Below are positions 16,198 to 24,677 of a DNA stretch of 64,000 nt, piece after piece. The stretch is taken from IMG/VR virus record IMGVR_UViG_3300045421_000501, positions 50,183-114,182 of that record; one strand, 5' to 3'. The notes under the pieces are model-generated. The model was not told the DNA's origin. It made no database searches and saw only the letters and a list, made by a program, of their open reading frames with translations. The stretch is from a virus. Every line of letters begins with the position of its first letter. Position 1 is the first letter of the stretch. The position numbers and the translations under genes are program-made.

Positions 16198-16840
16198 TGT
16201 TACTCCAAATGCAGAGGAGCATATTGCATATTGTGCTCGTGTAAGTAATCCAAGTAATCAAACTAATAATTCTTTTGAGGGATTGTTAAAATATTGTATT
16301 CAACATCAGCACTGGAGTATTTTTGAACACGCATTTATGACTGTTGAAATTAATACTTCATTAGCAATTGCCACACAGATTTTGCGTCATCGAAGTTTTA
16401 CTTTCCAACAGTTTTCTCAAAGATATGCTGATGCAAATTTAATTACTGAAGAGATTCCAATTCCAGAACTTCGTCGTCAAGATACAAAAAATCGTCAAAA
16501 TTCAATTGCTGATTTAGACGAAGAAACAATTTTTGCAATGAATAAAATGATTCAAGATTTGTTTCGAGATGCTCAGGATGTTTATAGGTTTCTATTAGAG
16601 CAAGGTGTAGCAAAAGAATGTGCTCGTTTTGTACTTCCACAGGCAACACAGACACGTCTTTATATGACAGGAAGTATTCGTAGTTGGATTCATTACATCG
16701 ACCTTCGAAGTGCTCACGGAACTCAGGTAGAACATCAAAGAATTGCCGAGAAATGTAAGTGTGTATTTGTAGAAAAATTTCCAACGATTGCTTCTGCATT
16801 AAATTGGATTTGTATTGAGCCACCTTTTAATCTATTTTAG
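16169..16840 (+). CDS. thyX: Flavin-dependent thymidylate synthase
   Basis: Product of 223 aa from ATG 16169 (MKTQIVRPISVTP). The ThyX signature R-H-R-x7-S-x-R is present as RHRSFTFQQFSQR (~residues 73-85). Other family elements are HWSIFEHAFMTVEI and RSWIHYIDLRSAHGTQVEHQ. It makes dTMP from dUMP using FAD, NADPH and methylene-tetrahydrofolate, feeding phage DNA synthesis. The frame is open upstream to 16103, but the family start and spacing favour 16169. Confidence 0.93.
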   Translation: MKTQIVRPISVTPNAEEHIAYCARVSNPSNQTNNSFEGLLKYCIQHQHWSIFEHAFMTVEINTSLAIATQILRHRSFTFQQFSQRYADANLITEEIPIPELRRQDTKNRQNSIADLDEETIFAMNKMIQDLFRDAQDVYRFLLEQGVAKECARFVLPQATQTRLYMTGSIRSWIHYIDLRSAHGTQVEHQRIAEKCKCVFVEKFPTIASALNWICIEPPFNLF

Positions 16841-16857
16841 ATATGAAAGTCTTGTGA

Positions 16858-16865
16858 AATAAATA
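16858..16865 (+). promoter_or_regulatory. Late promoter candidate
   Basis: AATAAATA located 19 bp before the ATG at 16885. Confidence 0.45.
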
Positions 16866-16884
16866 GCTAAGAATTGAAAACATT

Positions 16885-17136
16885 ATGCCTGATTATCCTA
16901 TTGTAAATAAAATAACTGGTGAGAAAAAAGAAATAACAATGAGCATTTCTCAATATGAGAAATGGAGAAAAGAAAATCCAGACTGGGATAAAGACTGGTC
17001 TGCAGGTATAGCATCTTCAGTTAGTGCAGTTGGCGATTTTCAAAGTAAAACTGATGGTGGATGGAACGAAGTTCTACACAAAGTCAGTAAAGTTCCTGGT
17101 TCTGTAGTCAAACCCTACAAAACGGTACATTTCTAA
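16885..17136 (+). CDS. Conserved small cyanophage protein (83 aa)
   Basis: Starts MPDYPIVNKITGEKKEITMS, followed by WRKENPDWDKDW, then a Gly/Ser-rich middle and VSKVPGSVVKPYKTVHF. The layout (short beta N-terminus, W-rich helix, flexible tail) is one I recognise next to phoH in T4-like cyanophages. Function unknown. One base separates it from phoH. Confidence 0.65.
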   Translation: MPDYPIVNKITGEKKEITMSISQYEKWRKENPDWDKDWSAGIASSVSAVGDFQSKTDGGWNEVLHKVSKVPGSVVKPYKTVHF

Positions 17137-17137
17137 G

Positions 17138-17893
17138 ATGACGCAAAGGAAAAAAAGAACTCCTTCTCAAGTCGGTGCTGGTATGTCTGCAAAACAAATA
17201 TCCAGAAAAAAACCATTTAATGTTGATATGATGGTCGATATTGAACCATTAACAGAGAATCAAAGAAAAGTTTTTAATTCCTATAAAGAAGATAAAAATT
17301 TGTTTATATATGGGTCAGCAGGAACAGGTAAGACATTCATTACTCTCTATCTGGCACTCAAAGAAGTTTTAAATCCTTTGACACCTTATAATCGAGTTGT
17401 GATTGTAAGATCTTTAGTTGCTACTAGAGAAATTGGATTTCTTCCTGGAGATCACGACGACAAATCAAGTCTTTATCAGATTCCATATAAGAATATGGTA
17501 AAGTATATGTTTGAGTTACCTACAGACAATGATTTTGAAATGCTGTGGGGAAATCTCAAAACTCAAGAAAGTGTAAAATTTTGGTCTACAAGTTTCATTC
17601 GTGGAACAACACTAGATGACTGCATCATTGTTGTGGATGAGTGTCAAAACTTGAATTTTCATGAATTAGATAGTATAATTACTAGAGTTGGTGAAAATTG
17701 TAAGATTCATTTTTGCGGTGATGCTTCGCAATCAGATCTAATTAAATCGAATGAGCGTAATGGAATTTTAGATTTCATGAAAATTATTCAAGCAATGCCT
17801 GAATTCGATTCAGTTGAATTTGGGATACAAGATATCGTAAGATCTGGTCTTGTAAAAAGTTACATTCTTAATAAAATCGAATTGGGGTATTGA
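17138..17893 (+). CDS. phoH: PhoH-like ATPase
   Basis: Product of 251 aa. Walker A GSAGTGKT (Gly59-Thr66) and Walker B CIIVVDECQN (~residue 165) followed by IHFCGDASQSD identify the PhoH branch of superfamily I P-loop proteins. The phage form consists of little beyond the ATPase domain. In some hosts PhoH responds to phosphate starvation; in phages its role is unproven, with RNA handling or phosphate stress suggested. Its stop overlaps the nuclease start (TGATG). Confidence 0.9.
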   Translation: MTQRKKRTPSQVGAGMSAKQISRKKPFNVDMMVDIEPLTENQRKVFNSYKEDKNLFIYGSAGTGKTFITLYLALKEVLNPLTPYNRVVIVRSLVATREIGFLPGDHDDKSSLYQIPYKNMVKYMFELPTDNDFEMLWGNLKTQESVKFWSTSFIRGTTLDDCIIVVDECQNLNFHELDSIITRVGENCKIHFCGDASQSDLIKSNERNGILDFMKIIQAMPEFDSVEFGIQDIVRSGLVKSYILNKIELGY

Positions 17894-18573
17894 TGTTTAC
17901 ACATGTTAAAATGGAGTTTCCCAAACTCAAAAGGGAAACGATTGATGGGGTAAGATATTATACGGTGAATGGAAAACCAATGGTTTCCATTACATCGGTG
18001 ACTTCTCATTTTAATAAAGAAATATTTTCAAAATGGAGAAAAAGAGTAGGTGAAGAAGAAGCAAATCGTATAAGCAAACGTTCTACAGATCGTGGAACTA
18101 AAGTTCATACTTGCATTGAAAATTTTCTTTATAATAAAGAGATTCCTTCGACGGATCCTTTGCCAAAACAATTATTTCTTCAGGCAAAAAATGCTCTGAG
18201 TAATATCAATAACATTTATGCACTCGAAGAAAGTCTTTATAGTGAATTTCTTGGAGTCGCTGGAACTGTTGATTGTATTGCAGAATATACTGGAGAAAAT
18301 GGAATTCCTGAATTAGCAATTATTGATTTCAAAACCGCAGAAAAACCAAAACCAGTAAACTGGATTGAAAATTATTTTGTTCAGGCAACTGCATATGGAG
18401 TCATGTTTCATGAAATGATGAGCATTGATGTAAAAAAATTAGTCATACTGATGACTTGTGAGAATGGAGAAGTTGCAGTTTATGAAGAATATGATATTGA
18501 AAAATACTATAAACTTTTAGAAGATTACATTAACAAATTTATTGAGGATAAAATGAATGGCAACAAAATCTGA
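17893..18573 (+). CDS. PD-(D/E)XK superfamily nuclease (Cas4/RecB-like exonuclease)
   Basis: Product of 226 aa. RGTKVHTCIENFL, FLGVAGTVDCIAEY and LAIIDFKTAEKPK give the conserved His, Asp and D-x-K catalytic series of RecB/Cas4-like PD-(D/E)XK nucleases, and FVQATAYGVMF the Q-x-x-x-Y motif. No cysteine cluster for a Cas4-type Fe-S site is seen. It probably processes DNA ends in phage recombination or host DNA breakdown. The ATG at 17893 overlaps the phoH stop. Confidence 0.75.
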   Translation: MFTHVKMEFPKLKRETIDGVRYYTVNGKPMVSITSVTSHFNKEIFSKWRKRVGEEEANRISKRSTDRGTKVHTCIENFLYNKEIPSTDPLPKQLFLQAKNALSNINNIYALEESLYSEFLGVAGTVDCIAEYTGENGIPELAIIDFKTAEKPKPVNWIENYFVQATAYGVMFHEMMSIDVKKLVILMTCENGEVAVYEEYDIEKYYKLLEDYINKFIEDKMNGNKI

Positions 18574-18823
18574 AATCAAAGAATTACTTAAACAAAAATT
18601 TCTTTGTCAGGATAAGTTTTCAAATGATATTGAAAATATAGTACAGCAAAATTCTGGAATGAACTATATTGAAGCAATTTGCCTTTATTGCGAGCAAAAT
18701 AATATTGAGATAGAAACTATTTCAAAACTAATTACAAAACCACTGAAAGAAAAATTAAAATGGAATGCAATAGATTTGAATTATCTGAAAAAAACATCTA
18801 GAGCTAAGTTGTCATTATTTTAA
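18557..18823 (+). CDS. 33: Probable gp33 late-transcription coactivator
   Basis: Product of 88 aa. Its size, the WNAIDLNYLKKTSRAKLSLF C-terminus (a hydrophobic tail that could bind the sliding clamp) and its place upstream of 59 and 32 fit T4 gene order 33-59-32. In T4, gp33 bridges RNA polymerase and the gp45 clamp for late transcription. Late promoters are abundant in this window, so such a factor is expected. Sequence alone is too divergent for certainty. Confidence 0.55.
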   Translation: MATKSEIKELLKQKFLCQDKFSNDIENIVQQNSGMNYIEAICLYCEQNNIEIETISKLITKPLKEKLKWNAIDLNYLKKTSRAKLSLF

Positions 18824-18833
18824 TCTAGATTTT

Positions 18834-19532
18834 ATGGAAAATTTTTGTGTAATTTGCTTAAAAATTGGTAATCATTATTCCTCCAATTATGTAAATAATC
18901 TTTATTCTAAGATTAGAAAATTTACGAACAGTGATTTTATTTGCTTCACAGATAATTCATATGGAATTGATGATGGTGTAATTTGTTATGAATTATTACC
19001 AAGACAATCTGAAGGATGGTGGCCAACTTGGAGTAAGATTGAAATTTTTGGAAGAAATGAGATAAAAAAATATTCAAAGAAAATATATTTTGATTTAGAT
19101 TTAGTTATACAAGGGGATATTAATCCCATTTTAAATCATGATGCCGATTGGGCAGTAATAAAATCTGTTTGGAAAGGACTAAAATTTAAAAAACAATATC
19201 CGAAAGAACCATGGTATAATACCAGCGTTATGGTTTGGAAAGATATTGAATGGATTTATGATAAATGGCAGTCTGATTGGGAAAATATTGTAAAAATTTG
19301 GATTGGAACTGATAAGTGGTATTATAATAATAAAATTATTCCCACATATTTACCTAAAGTTTTTTATTCATATCGTGAAGGATCTAAACCAATTCATTAT
19401 TGGGAAAATAATTATCAACCATATATGAAGTTTCAACCAGATTTTTCGGTATGTTTATTTCATCAGAAACCAGATATACATGAACTTGATCCTCAAGATC
19501 ACATCGTAAAAATTTGGAATGACACCCTTTGA
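18834..19532 (+). CDS. Glycosyltransferase-like protein inserted in the replication cluster
   Basis: Product of 232 aa. The N-terminus CVICLKIGNHYSSNYVNNLY, KIYFDLDLVIQGDI (D-x-D, ~residue 88) and CLFHQKPDIHEL resemble GT8-like GT-A enzymes common in phages. It separates gene 33 from 59, breaking T4-type synteny, and overlaps gene 59 by 14 nt. It is a likely cargo insertion related in function to the glycan cassette. Confidence 0.6.
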   Translation: MENFCVICLKIGNHYSSNYVNNLYSKIRKFTNSDFICFTDNSYGIDDGVICYELLPRQSEGWWPTWSKIEIFGRNEIKKYSKKIYFDLDLVIQGDINPILNHDADWAVIKSVWKGLKFKKQYPKEPWYNTSVMVWKDIEWIYDKWQSDWENIVKIWIGTDKWYYNNKIIPTYLPKVFYSYREGSKPIHYWENNYQPYMKFQPDFSVCLFHQKPDIHELDPQDHIVKIWNDTL

Positions 19533-20121
19533 TACTTACAAAGAATATCTTGCGTTCAAGCAACATTTTACAAGAGAAAAATATGATTATTTTAGATATG
19601 CTGGAAAATCAAAAACTAGTTTGCAATCTTTTCACAAAAGAAAAGATCGTTATTTTTTCGAAAAAATGTCTCGAAAGTATAGTGATGAGCAAATCAAAGA
19701 TTTTTTTCTAGCAAATTTTTCACACTGCACCAATCCACATTCACTATGGATTGGTGAAATTATTCGTACCGGAGAAGAAAATTATAATGAATGGAAAAAA
19801 ATACAACAAAGTTTATTCTATCAGTTCAAACAACAATCTGAAATGATGTTGTCTGAATACAATCTAAACAAACTTTTTGATTGTTCAAGGCAACATCCAC
19901 CAATACTAAGATTGTTTTTGGGAGGAGAAATTACTGTTGAAACTTTGGTAATATGGGATAAAATATTTTGTTATTCTAAAAATTTCGATAAGAAACTTTT
20001 AGATCCAATTTGGGAAGCGGTTAGTCTGAAAATAAAAAAATATAAACCATTTCTAAATATTGATATATTTAAATATAAGAACATGTTGAAAGAAAAAGTT
20101 TTGGAGTGTGTAAATGTCTGA
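19519..20121 (+). CDS. 59: gp59-like DNA helicase loader
   Basis: Product of 200 aa. MTPFDTYKEYLAFKQHFT at the N-terminus, KYDYFRYAGKS, KRKDRYFFEKMSRKY and the IRLFLGGEI-like LRLFLGGEITVET segment match the gp59 family. gp59 binds fork DNA and gp32 and loads the gp41 helicase. Length agrees with T4 gp59 (217 aa), and it lies just before gene 32 as in T4. Confidence 0.85.
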   Translation: MTPFDTYKEYLAFKQHFTREKYDYFRYAGKSKTSLQSFHKRKDRYFFEKMSRKYSDEQIKDFFLANFSHCTNPHSLWIGEIIRTGEENYNEWKKIQQSLFYQFKQQSEMMLSEYNLNKLFDCSRQHPPILRLFLGGEITVETLVIWDKIFCYSKNFDKKLLDPIWEAVSLKIKKYKPFLNIDIFKYKNMLKEKVLECVNV

Positions 20122-20446
20122 ATTTTTTCGTTCCGATATTGTTCGTGATGAAATGAATGAGATTTTTGAAATTCAAAAAGATCTTTATAGATCGATAGCA
20201 CATTTTACTTCAATGGATGATTGTGATAAAAGAAATCATATTAATAAATTAAAAAATCTTCTCGATAAACAAGAAATTTTATATGTAAGATTGTCATTGT
20301 CTGACGATCCAGAAGCAAAAGAAATGAAAGAAAAGATTATTTTGACATCAAAGGCAATGGGATTTTCTGATATAGATATGACAATAATTTTTAAAAACAT
20401 GAAAAAAACATTGGATAATCTGGAAAAAAAACTTGACACCCCATAA
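20114..20446 (+). CDS. DUF1825-like protein
   Basis: Product of 110 aa beginning MSEFFRSDIVRDEMNEIFEI, with an all-helical body. The FF-x-S-x-I-V-x-x-E start and size match DUF1825, a family otherwise typical of cyanobacteria. It suggests acquisition from the host. It overlaps gene 59 by 8 nt and carries the gene 32 promoter at its 3' end. Function unknown. Confidence 0.55.
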   Translation: MSEFFRSDIVRDEMNEIFEIQKDLYRSIAHFTSMDDCDKRNHINKLKNLLDKQEILYVRLSLSDDPEAKEMKEKIILTSKAMGFSDIDMTIIFKNMKKTLDNLEKKLDTP

Positions 20447-20461
20447 ATAATCAGTTATAAT
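20433..20461 (+). promoter_or_regulatory. Full-consensus promoter of gene 32 with embedded late element
   Basis: TTGACA (20433-20438), 17-bp spacer, TATAAT (20456-20461): a perfect sigma70 promoter. The spacer contains CATAAATA (20442-20449), a late-type element, so early and late transcription may both start here, 42-60 bp before the gene 32 ATG. Confidence 0.85.
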
Positions 20462-20502
20462 GAACTTGGTGATAATACACCTAATCTAACGAATACAAAC
20501 AA

Positions 20503-21441
20503 ATGTCTTTTTCTGATCTTAAAAAACAATCTCGTCTTGGCAATCTGACTTCTAAGTTGACTGCCGAAATTGAAAAAATGAATAAGGCTTCATCCGGCGG
20601 AACGGATGATCGCGTCTGGAAACCTGAAGTTGATAAAGCTGGAAATGGTTATGCAGTGATTCGTTTTCTTCCTGCATGTAATGGTGAAGAACTTCCTTGG
20701 GTAAAAGTATGGAGTCATGGATTTCAAGGTCCCGGTGGATGGTATATTGAAAATTCTCTGACTACTCTTGGTCAAAAAGATCCTGTTTCCGAAATGAATC
20801 GTCTTCTTTGGAATAGTGGCAGTGAAGCAGATAAAGAGCAAGCTCGTAAGCAAAAAAGAAAATTGTCTTATGTCAGCAACATTTATATAGTAAAAGACTC
20901 TACAAATCCTCATAATGAAGGAAAAGTCTTTTTGTATAAGTATGGTAAGAAAATTTTTGATAAAATTCTAGCTTCAATGCAACCAGAATATGAAGATGAG
21001 ACTCCATTGGATCCATTTGATTTCTGGCAGGGTGCTAACTTCAAATTGAAAATTAAAAATGTTGCCGGATATCGTAATTATGATTCTTCGGAATTTGATA
21101 AATCTTCTGCCTTACTTGAAGGTGATGATGATGCATTAGAAGCTCTTTGGAAAAGGCAATATCCTCTTTCTGAATTTGTTTCTGCGGATCAATTCAAATC
21201 ATATGAAGATCTTGATAGGCGTCTGAAGTCTGTAGTCAATCCTTCTACATCTTCTCGCAGTCTTGATTCTGATACTCTTAGTGAAGATGAAGAGGTTGTA
21301 GTAAAATCACGCTCTCGTATGGATGAAGAGGAATCTGTTCTTCGTAATAGTGTTTCTAAAACTTCAAAGAATGTCAGGGAAGCAGTTACCGAAGAAGAAG
21401 ATGATGATCTATCATATTTTCAACGTCTAGCTGAAGGGTAA
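20503..21441 (+). CDS. 32: gp32 single-stranded DNA-binding protein
   Basis: Product of 312 aa. A basic N-terminus (KKQSRLGNLTSKL) for cooperative binding is followed by the OB core (GYAVIRFLPACNGEELPWVK, HGFQGPGGWYIENS) and NVAGYRNYDSSEF. It ends in an acidic tail EEEDDDLSYFQRLAEG that would recruit gp59 and other partners. The Cys/His zinc ligands of T4 gp32 are not evident. It coats ssDNA during replication and recombination. Convergent with gene 53. Confidence 0.92.
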   Translation: MSFSDLKKQSRLGNLTSKLTAEIEKMNKASSGGTDDRVWKPEVDKAGNGYAVIRFLPACNGEELPWVKVWSHGFQGPGGWYIENSLTTLGQKDPVSEMNRLLWNSGSEADKEQARKQKRKLSYVSNIYIVKDSTNPHNEGKVFLYKYGKKIFDKILASMQPEYEDETPLDPFDFWQGANFKLKIKNVAGYRNYDSSEFDKSSALLEGDDDALEALWKRQYPLSEFVSADQFKSYEDLDRRLKSVVNPSTSSRSLDSDTLSEDEEVVVKSRSRMDEEESVLRNSVSKTSKNVREAVTEEEDDDLSYFQRLAEG

Positions 21442-21517
21442 AACTGAATTCAATTTTTGTTTCAAAAATTTGGACAAAAAAATTCCGGTAAAAAATTTGC
21501 CTTTAAGTTTTTTGGAA

Positions 21518-22183
21518 CTATCTTGGGGTTACAATTCTCAAGTTAGTTCCTTTTTTTGTACGATTATCAATATATTGAGAACTATTTGTATATGTCATAA
21601 TTTCTTTCATATCTTCAAGAATGACTTGAATATAAGAAGGTCTCAATATATAAATTGCACGTTTTTTATCATTTTCGGAAATTTCATAATCTAAATTTGT
21701 ATAACTGGAAAGAATTGAAGATCCTGATAATTGTTTGTTTATTCCCTGATCCGAATAGTTGAATACAAAACTCGAATCAACTTCAATTCCAGATTCTAAT
21801 ACAATTTGATCAAATGAATTTCGAATTTCTTTTGTTTCATAGTGATGAATTTTTGATAAATGCTCATATCCATACTTATTTGTGATATAATTGTCAAGAT
21901 CGACATTTGACATTGGCCATTCATTTCGAACATTGATAATATTATTTGAAATTAATACAATCCAATCATAAAATTGATTGTCATATACTAGTTTTGCTAC
22001 CTGATCTGGACGTAAATCCTCCAAAATATTGTATTTGTCAAATACAGTTGCATTTTGAAAAAAATCTTCTCGTATTTTTCCTCTTCGAAATAAATTCTTT
22101 ACTCTAGTAAAATCTAAACTTGAATTTCGATTTGGAGTTTGGGAAGGATATAAAATATCCGGAAAATCTGTGAAGTATGCCAT
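21518..22183 (-). CDS. 53: gp53 baseplate wedge subunit
   Basis: Product of 221 aa. MAYFTDFPDILYPSQTPNRN and DQVAKLVYDNQFYDWIVLIS with NIINVRNEWPMS are the T4 gp53 pattern; length is close to T4 (196 aa). It joins the wedge with the hub at the baseplate. It is the last gene of the minus-strand structural operon; its start overlaps the stop of the upstream gene by one base. The 76-bp gap to gene 32 contains an AT-rich inverted repeat (AATTTTTG/CAAAAATT) but no strong terminator. Confidence 0.85.
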   Translation of the reverse strand: MAYFTDFPDILYPSQTPNRNSSLDFTRVKNLFRRGKIREDFFQNATVFDKYNILEDLRPDQVAKLVYDNQFYDWIVLISNNIINVRNEWPMSNVDLDNYITNKYGYEHLSKIHHYETKEIRNSFDQIVLESGIEVDSSFVFNYSDQGINKQLSGSSILSSYTNLDYEISENDKKRAIYILRPSYIQVILEDMKEIMTYTNSSQYIDNRTKKGTNLRIVTPR

Positions 22184-23694
22184 TAGAATAAAATATCGGT
22201 ATTGTCTGGTGAATTTGAGAAATCTGTACCAAGATCCTTAATTGATGGATCATCTTGATCTAAATCATAATCTGATGCAAAAATTGGAGTTAATTCTTGA
22301 AATGAAAGCCTCATTTGCATTCTTGCTGGTTGAGATACTGCTATCTCATCTTCATATGCTGCGTAGGATCCTCCGGCAGTATAGTCAAAATCACATCCCA
22401 GCAATGCACATATTTTAAAAGAATTGATTCCTTTGATTCTTCGATTTCCATTCATATATTTTAACCGAAAGACATTTGGAGATCCTAAAAAGAGTAAATT
22501 GTTAGAATTTTTCTTTGGTGACATTCCTTGCTTGAGTAATCTAAAAATGTATCTAATACTATCAGCATCTTTGGGATTATTTGGAGCAAATTCAAAGGTA
22601 AAGTTAAATAATCTTAATTTTGGACCACTGAATAATAATTCAAGATTTGGATTGATTGTTGCTCCGATTGCTCTAGTAATAAATTGAGAAGGATCAACAT
22701 TAATGCCAATTTTACCAAGTGCAACTGAAGCTAAATATCCACTTAGGTAAAATTGCATTCCACCAGAAACTTTTCCGGAGGTAATATTGCTTAAAAGATT
22801 TGAAGCGGAAGTTCCGGCATTTTTAAGTGCATCTACAATATTTCCATTTAAAGCGGTTGATGCCGGTCCAATTGCGCCATAAAAAGCTCCAGCTTCTAAT
22901 GCATTAGCACTTTTTTGCCCCCATTCGACTTCATTTGTAGAAGTAATCTGCTGAGGAACTGGTAATCGTATTGCTGCCAAAAAATCTTTTATATTTGTAT
23001 TTCTTTGAAGACCCTTTGTTACCACTGTGGAAAACGCATCTTTTAAAGTATCTGGATTTGCAAGAAATTGTTGTTGTGGTGCTTGATATGAAAAGATTTC
23101 AATTGATAAGGAATCTTGAGATTTGTCATAAATTGCATCGTATGGATATTGAATGAATTTTTTCTCTCCACGTATTTTTTCATATAATGTTTTTAGTTTT
23201 TCATCATCTTTTTTTCCAATCTCTAACAATTCCTTTGGTATTACTAGTGGAGTAGATTTGTCAGGATCTGAAGGATCAGCAGGAGAATATGTTGCAGGAT
23301 CTTCTGATATGGGTCTAATATTTGAATTTTGTCCGTCGCCAGGATTTATTCGATTCCAAGTATCAGTTTGTTTGGATATTTCTGCGGCTTTATTTGCCTC
23401 ATTTTTTAATCCATTTTTTTCAAAATAACCTTTGATTCTTGAATAATCCGAAGCAAGAGCTAATTTAACAATATCTAAATTGATAATTCTATCAAAATCA
23501 CTTTTCCCAGGTTCAGTATAATTTGTAAATGGATTTCCTGACCATTCAATTTTCAATGGTTGTAAAAAACGTCCAGATGAAGGTGAACCCGGAAATCCTG
23601 ATGGGCTGATATCTGAACTGTATGTGATGGAATAAACTTTACCTTCGATAGTAACAGTGACTCTCTGCAAAGGCGGTAATAAATTAATTGCCAT
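22183..23694 (-). CDS. 48: Probable gp48-like baseplate tail-tube cap
   Basis: Product of 503 aa. The C-terminal half (FNFTFEFAPNNPKDADSIRY, then FRLLKQGM and NVFRLKYMNGN) fits the tail-tube-fold region of T4 gp48/gp54, and its position next to gene 53 fits cyanophage order. The N-terminal 200 residues are phage-specific and rich in Pro, Ser and Asp. It probably caps the baseplate centre and starts the tail tube. Assignment to gp48 rather than another tube-fold baseplate protein is moderate. Confidence 0.6.
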   Translation of the reverse strand: MAINLLPPLQRVTVTIEGKVYSITYSSDISPSGFPGSPSSGRFLQPLKIEWSGNPFTNYTEPGKSDFDRIINLDIVKLALASDYSRIKGYFEKNGLKNEANKAAEISKQTDTWNRINPGDGQNSNIRPISEDPATYSPADPSDPDKSTPLVIPKELLEIGKKDDEKLKTLYEKIRGEKKFIQYPYDAIYDKSQDSLSIEIFSYQAPQQQFLANPDTLKDAFSTVVTKGLQRNTNIKDFLAAIRLPVPQQITSTNEVEWGQKSANALEAGAFYGAIGPASTALNGNIVDALKNAGTSASNLLSNITSGKVSGGMQFYLSGYLASVALGKIGINVDPSQFITRAIGATINPNLELLFSGPKLRLFNFTFEFAPNNPKDADSIRYIFRLLKQGMSPKKNSNNLLFLGSPNVFRLKYMNGNRRIKGINSFKICALLGCDFDYTAGGSYAAYEDEIAVSQPARMQMRLSFQELTPIFASDYDLDQDDPSIKDLGTDFSNSPDNTDILF

Positions 23695-24224
23695 TACCAG
23701 ATTCCTCCAGGATCTACAGAAAATTCAATTCCACCAAGATTTCGAACAAATTTTTCTATGGGCAATAAAACTACTGTTTCCCATTCTTGCATTGCCAGAT
23801 CTAAGAATACAGTTTGTACTTCTGATTTCAAGTATTTATGAAATCCAGTCTTCATATCTTTAATATCTCCTTCGATCAGAGATTGTATAACTCCCATTCT
23901 ATTTCCTGGAGAAAAATAATGCAAATTGATTCCATAAAAATAATTAGATTGATTGTCTATAATATAACATATTGGATTTTTGTCATAATATTTTAGTTTT
24001 TCTGATGTCTTTGCTTGATATTTAAAATACATTAGATGTCCTGCTATAGGAACAGCAGATGCTCTATTTGATGATATTTGTGTTGGATTTACGTCTTCCA
24101 AATAAATATCATCTTCTGACAATTTTCCAAGTTCTTTATCCATAATAGATTCAAAATATTCTCTACTTTTTAATTCTGATTTCGAACCTTTTTTTGATTT
24201 TTCGAACAATGTCTTATATGCCAA
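23694..24224 (-). CDS. Structural protein of unknown function near gp4/gp48
   Basis: Product of 176 aa. A central block VPIAGHLMYFKYQAKTSEKL, YYDKNPICYI and GINLHYFSPGNRMG resembles a small phage protein family with the pattern P-G-x-x-x-x-F-x-Y...L-x-Y-Y-D-x-x-P...G-x-N-L-H-Y-L. It may be part of head or tail completion. It overlaps the gp4-like gene by 11 nt and abuts gp48. No function assigned. Confidence 0.6.
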   Translation of the reverse strand: MAYKTLFEKSKKGSKSELKSREYFESIMDKELGKLSEDDIYLEDVNPTQISSNRASAVPIAGHLMYFKYQAKTSEKLKYYDKNPICYIIDNQSNYFYGINLHYFSPGNRMGVIQSLIEGDIKDMKTGFHKYLKSEVQTVFLDLAMQEWETVVLLPIEKFVRNLGGIEFSVDPGGIW

Positions 24225-24648
24225 GATCCTTCTCCGTGAGTATCTTAAATTCCCATTTTCGATCTAAGCAAAATTCTTCTGCAGCTTTCCATTTTGCAGT
24301 ATTTTTTGCATACTCGTATACTTCTGCAATATAGGAATTTGTTTTTTTTCTTTGAATCTTTGGACCGTTTACTTGTTTTTCTGGTTTTATTTCAATTAAA
24401 CTTTCTACAATATTTCCATTTGTGTTTTTATATTTAATATAAAAATCCGGAAAATATCGATGATATTTTTCATCGGTTGGTGATTTATATGGTATAATAA
24501 TTTCTTCTGACGACCATTTTAGAACATTTTGATTTTTATCACAATAATTCATAAATTTCAATTCCCACAAGGATCGATATACGATTCCAGTAGGATCTCC
24601 TTTATATTTTAGTGGATTTGATGGTGAAAACTTACCCTTATATGACAT
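24214..24648 (-). CDS. 4: gp4-like head completion protein (TnsA-like nuclease fold)
   Basis: Product of 144 aa. MSYKGKFSPSNPLKYKGDPT, IVYRSLWELKFMNYCD, YHRYFPDFYIKY and LIEIKPEKQ match T4 gp4 (gp50/65), with E...P-D...E-x-K catalytic residues as in TnsA-type PD-(D/E)XK nucleases. It finishes packaged heads before tail joining. First gene of the minus-strand operon, behind a late promoter in the 29-bp divergent gap. Confidence 0.85.
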   Translation of the reverse strand: MSYKGKFSPSNPLKYKGDPTGIVYRSLWELKFMNYCDKNQNVLKWSSEEIIIPYKSPTDEKYHRYFPDFYIKYKNTNGNIVESLIEIKPEKQVNGPKIQRKKTNSYIAEVYEYAKNTAKWKAAEEFCLDRKWEFKILTEKDLGI

Positions 24649-24669
24649 ACATAATAATAAACCATAGGC

Positions 24670-24677
24670 TTATTTAG
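24670..24677 (-). promoter_or_regulatory. Late promoter of the minus-strand gene 4-48-53 operon
   Basis: On the minus strand the divergent gap reads CTAAATAA, the late-type element, about 22 bp before the gp4 start. Confidence 0.55.

Noticed and set aside
16443-16823. 126-codon open frame on the minus strand
   Set aside because: It lies wholly inside thyX, whose catalytic motifs are intact on the plus strand; no promoter or ribosome binding site; antisense shadow.
21442-21517. Strong bidirectional terminator between genes 32 and 53
   Set aside because: Only an AT-rich inverted repeat (AATTTTTG/CAAAAATT) is visible; too weak to call with confidence.
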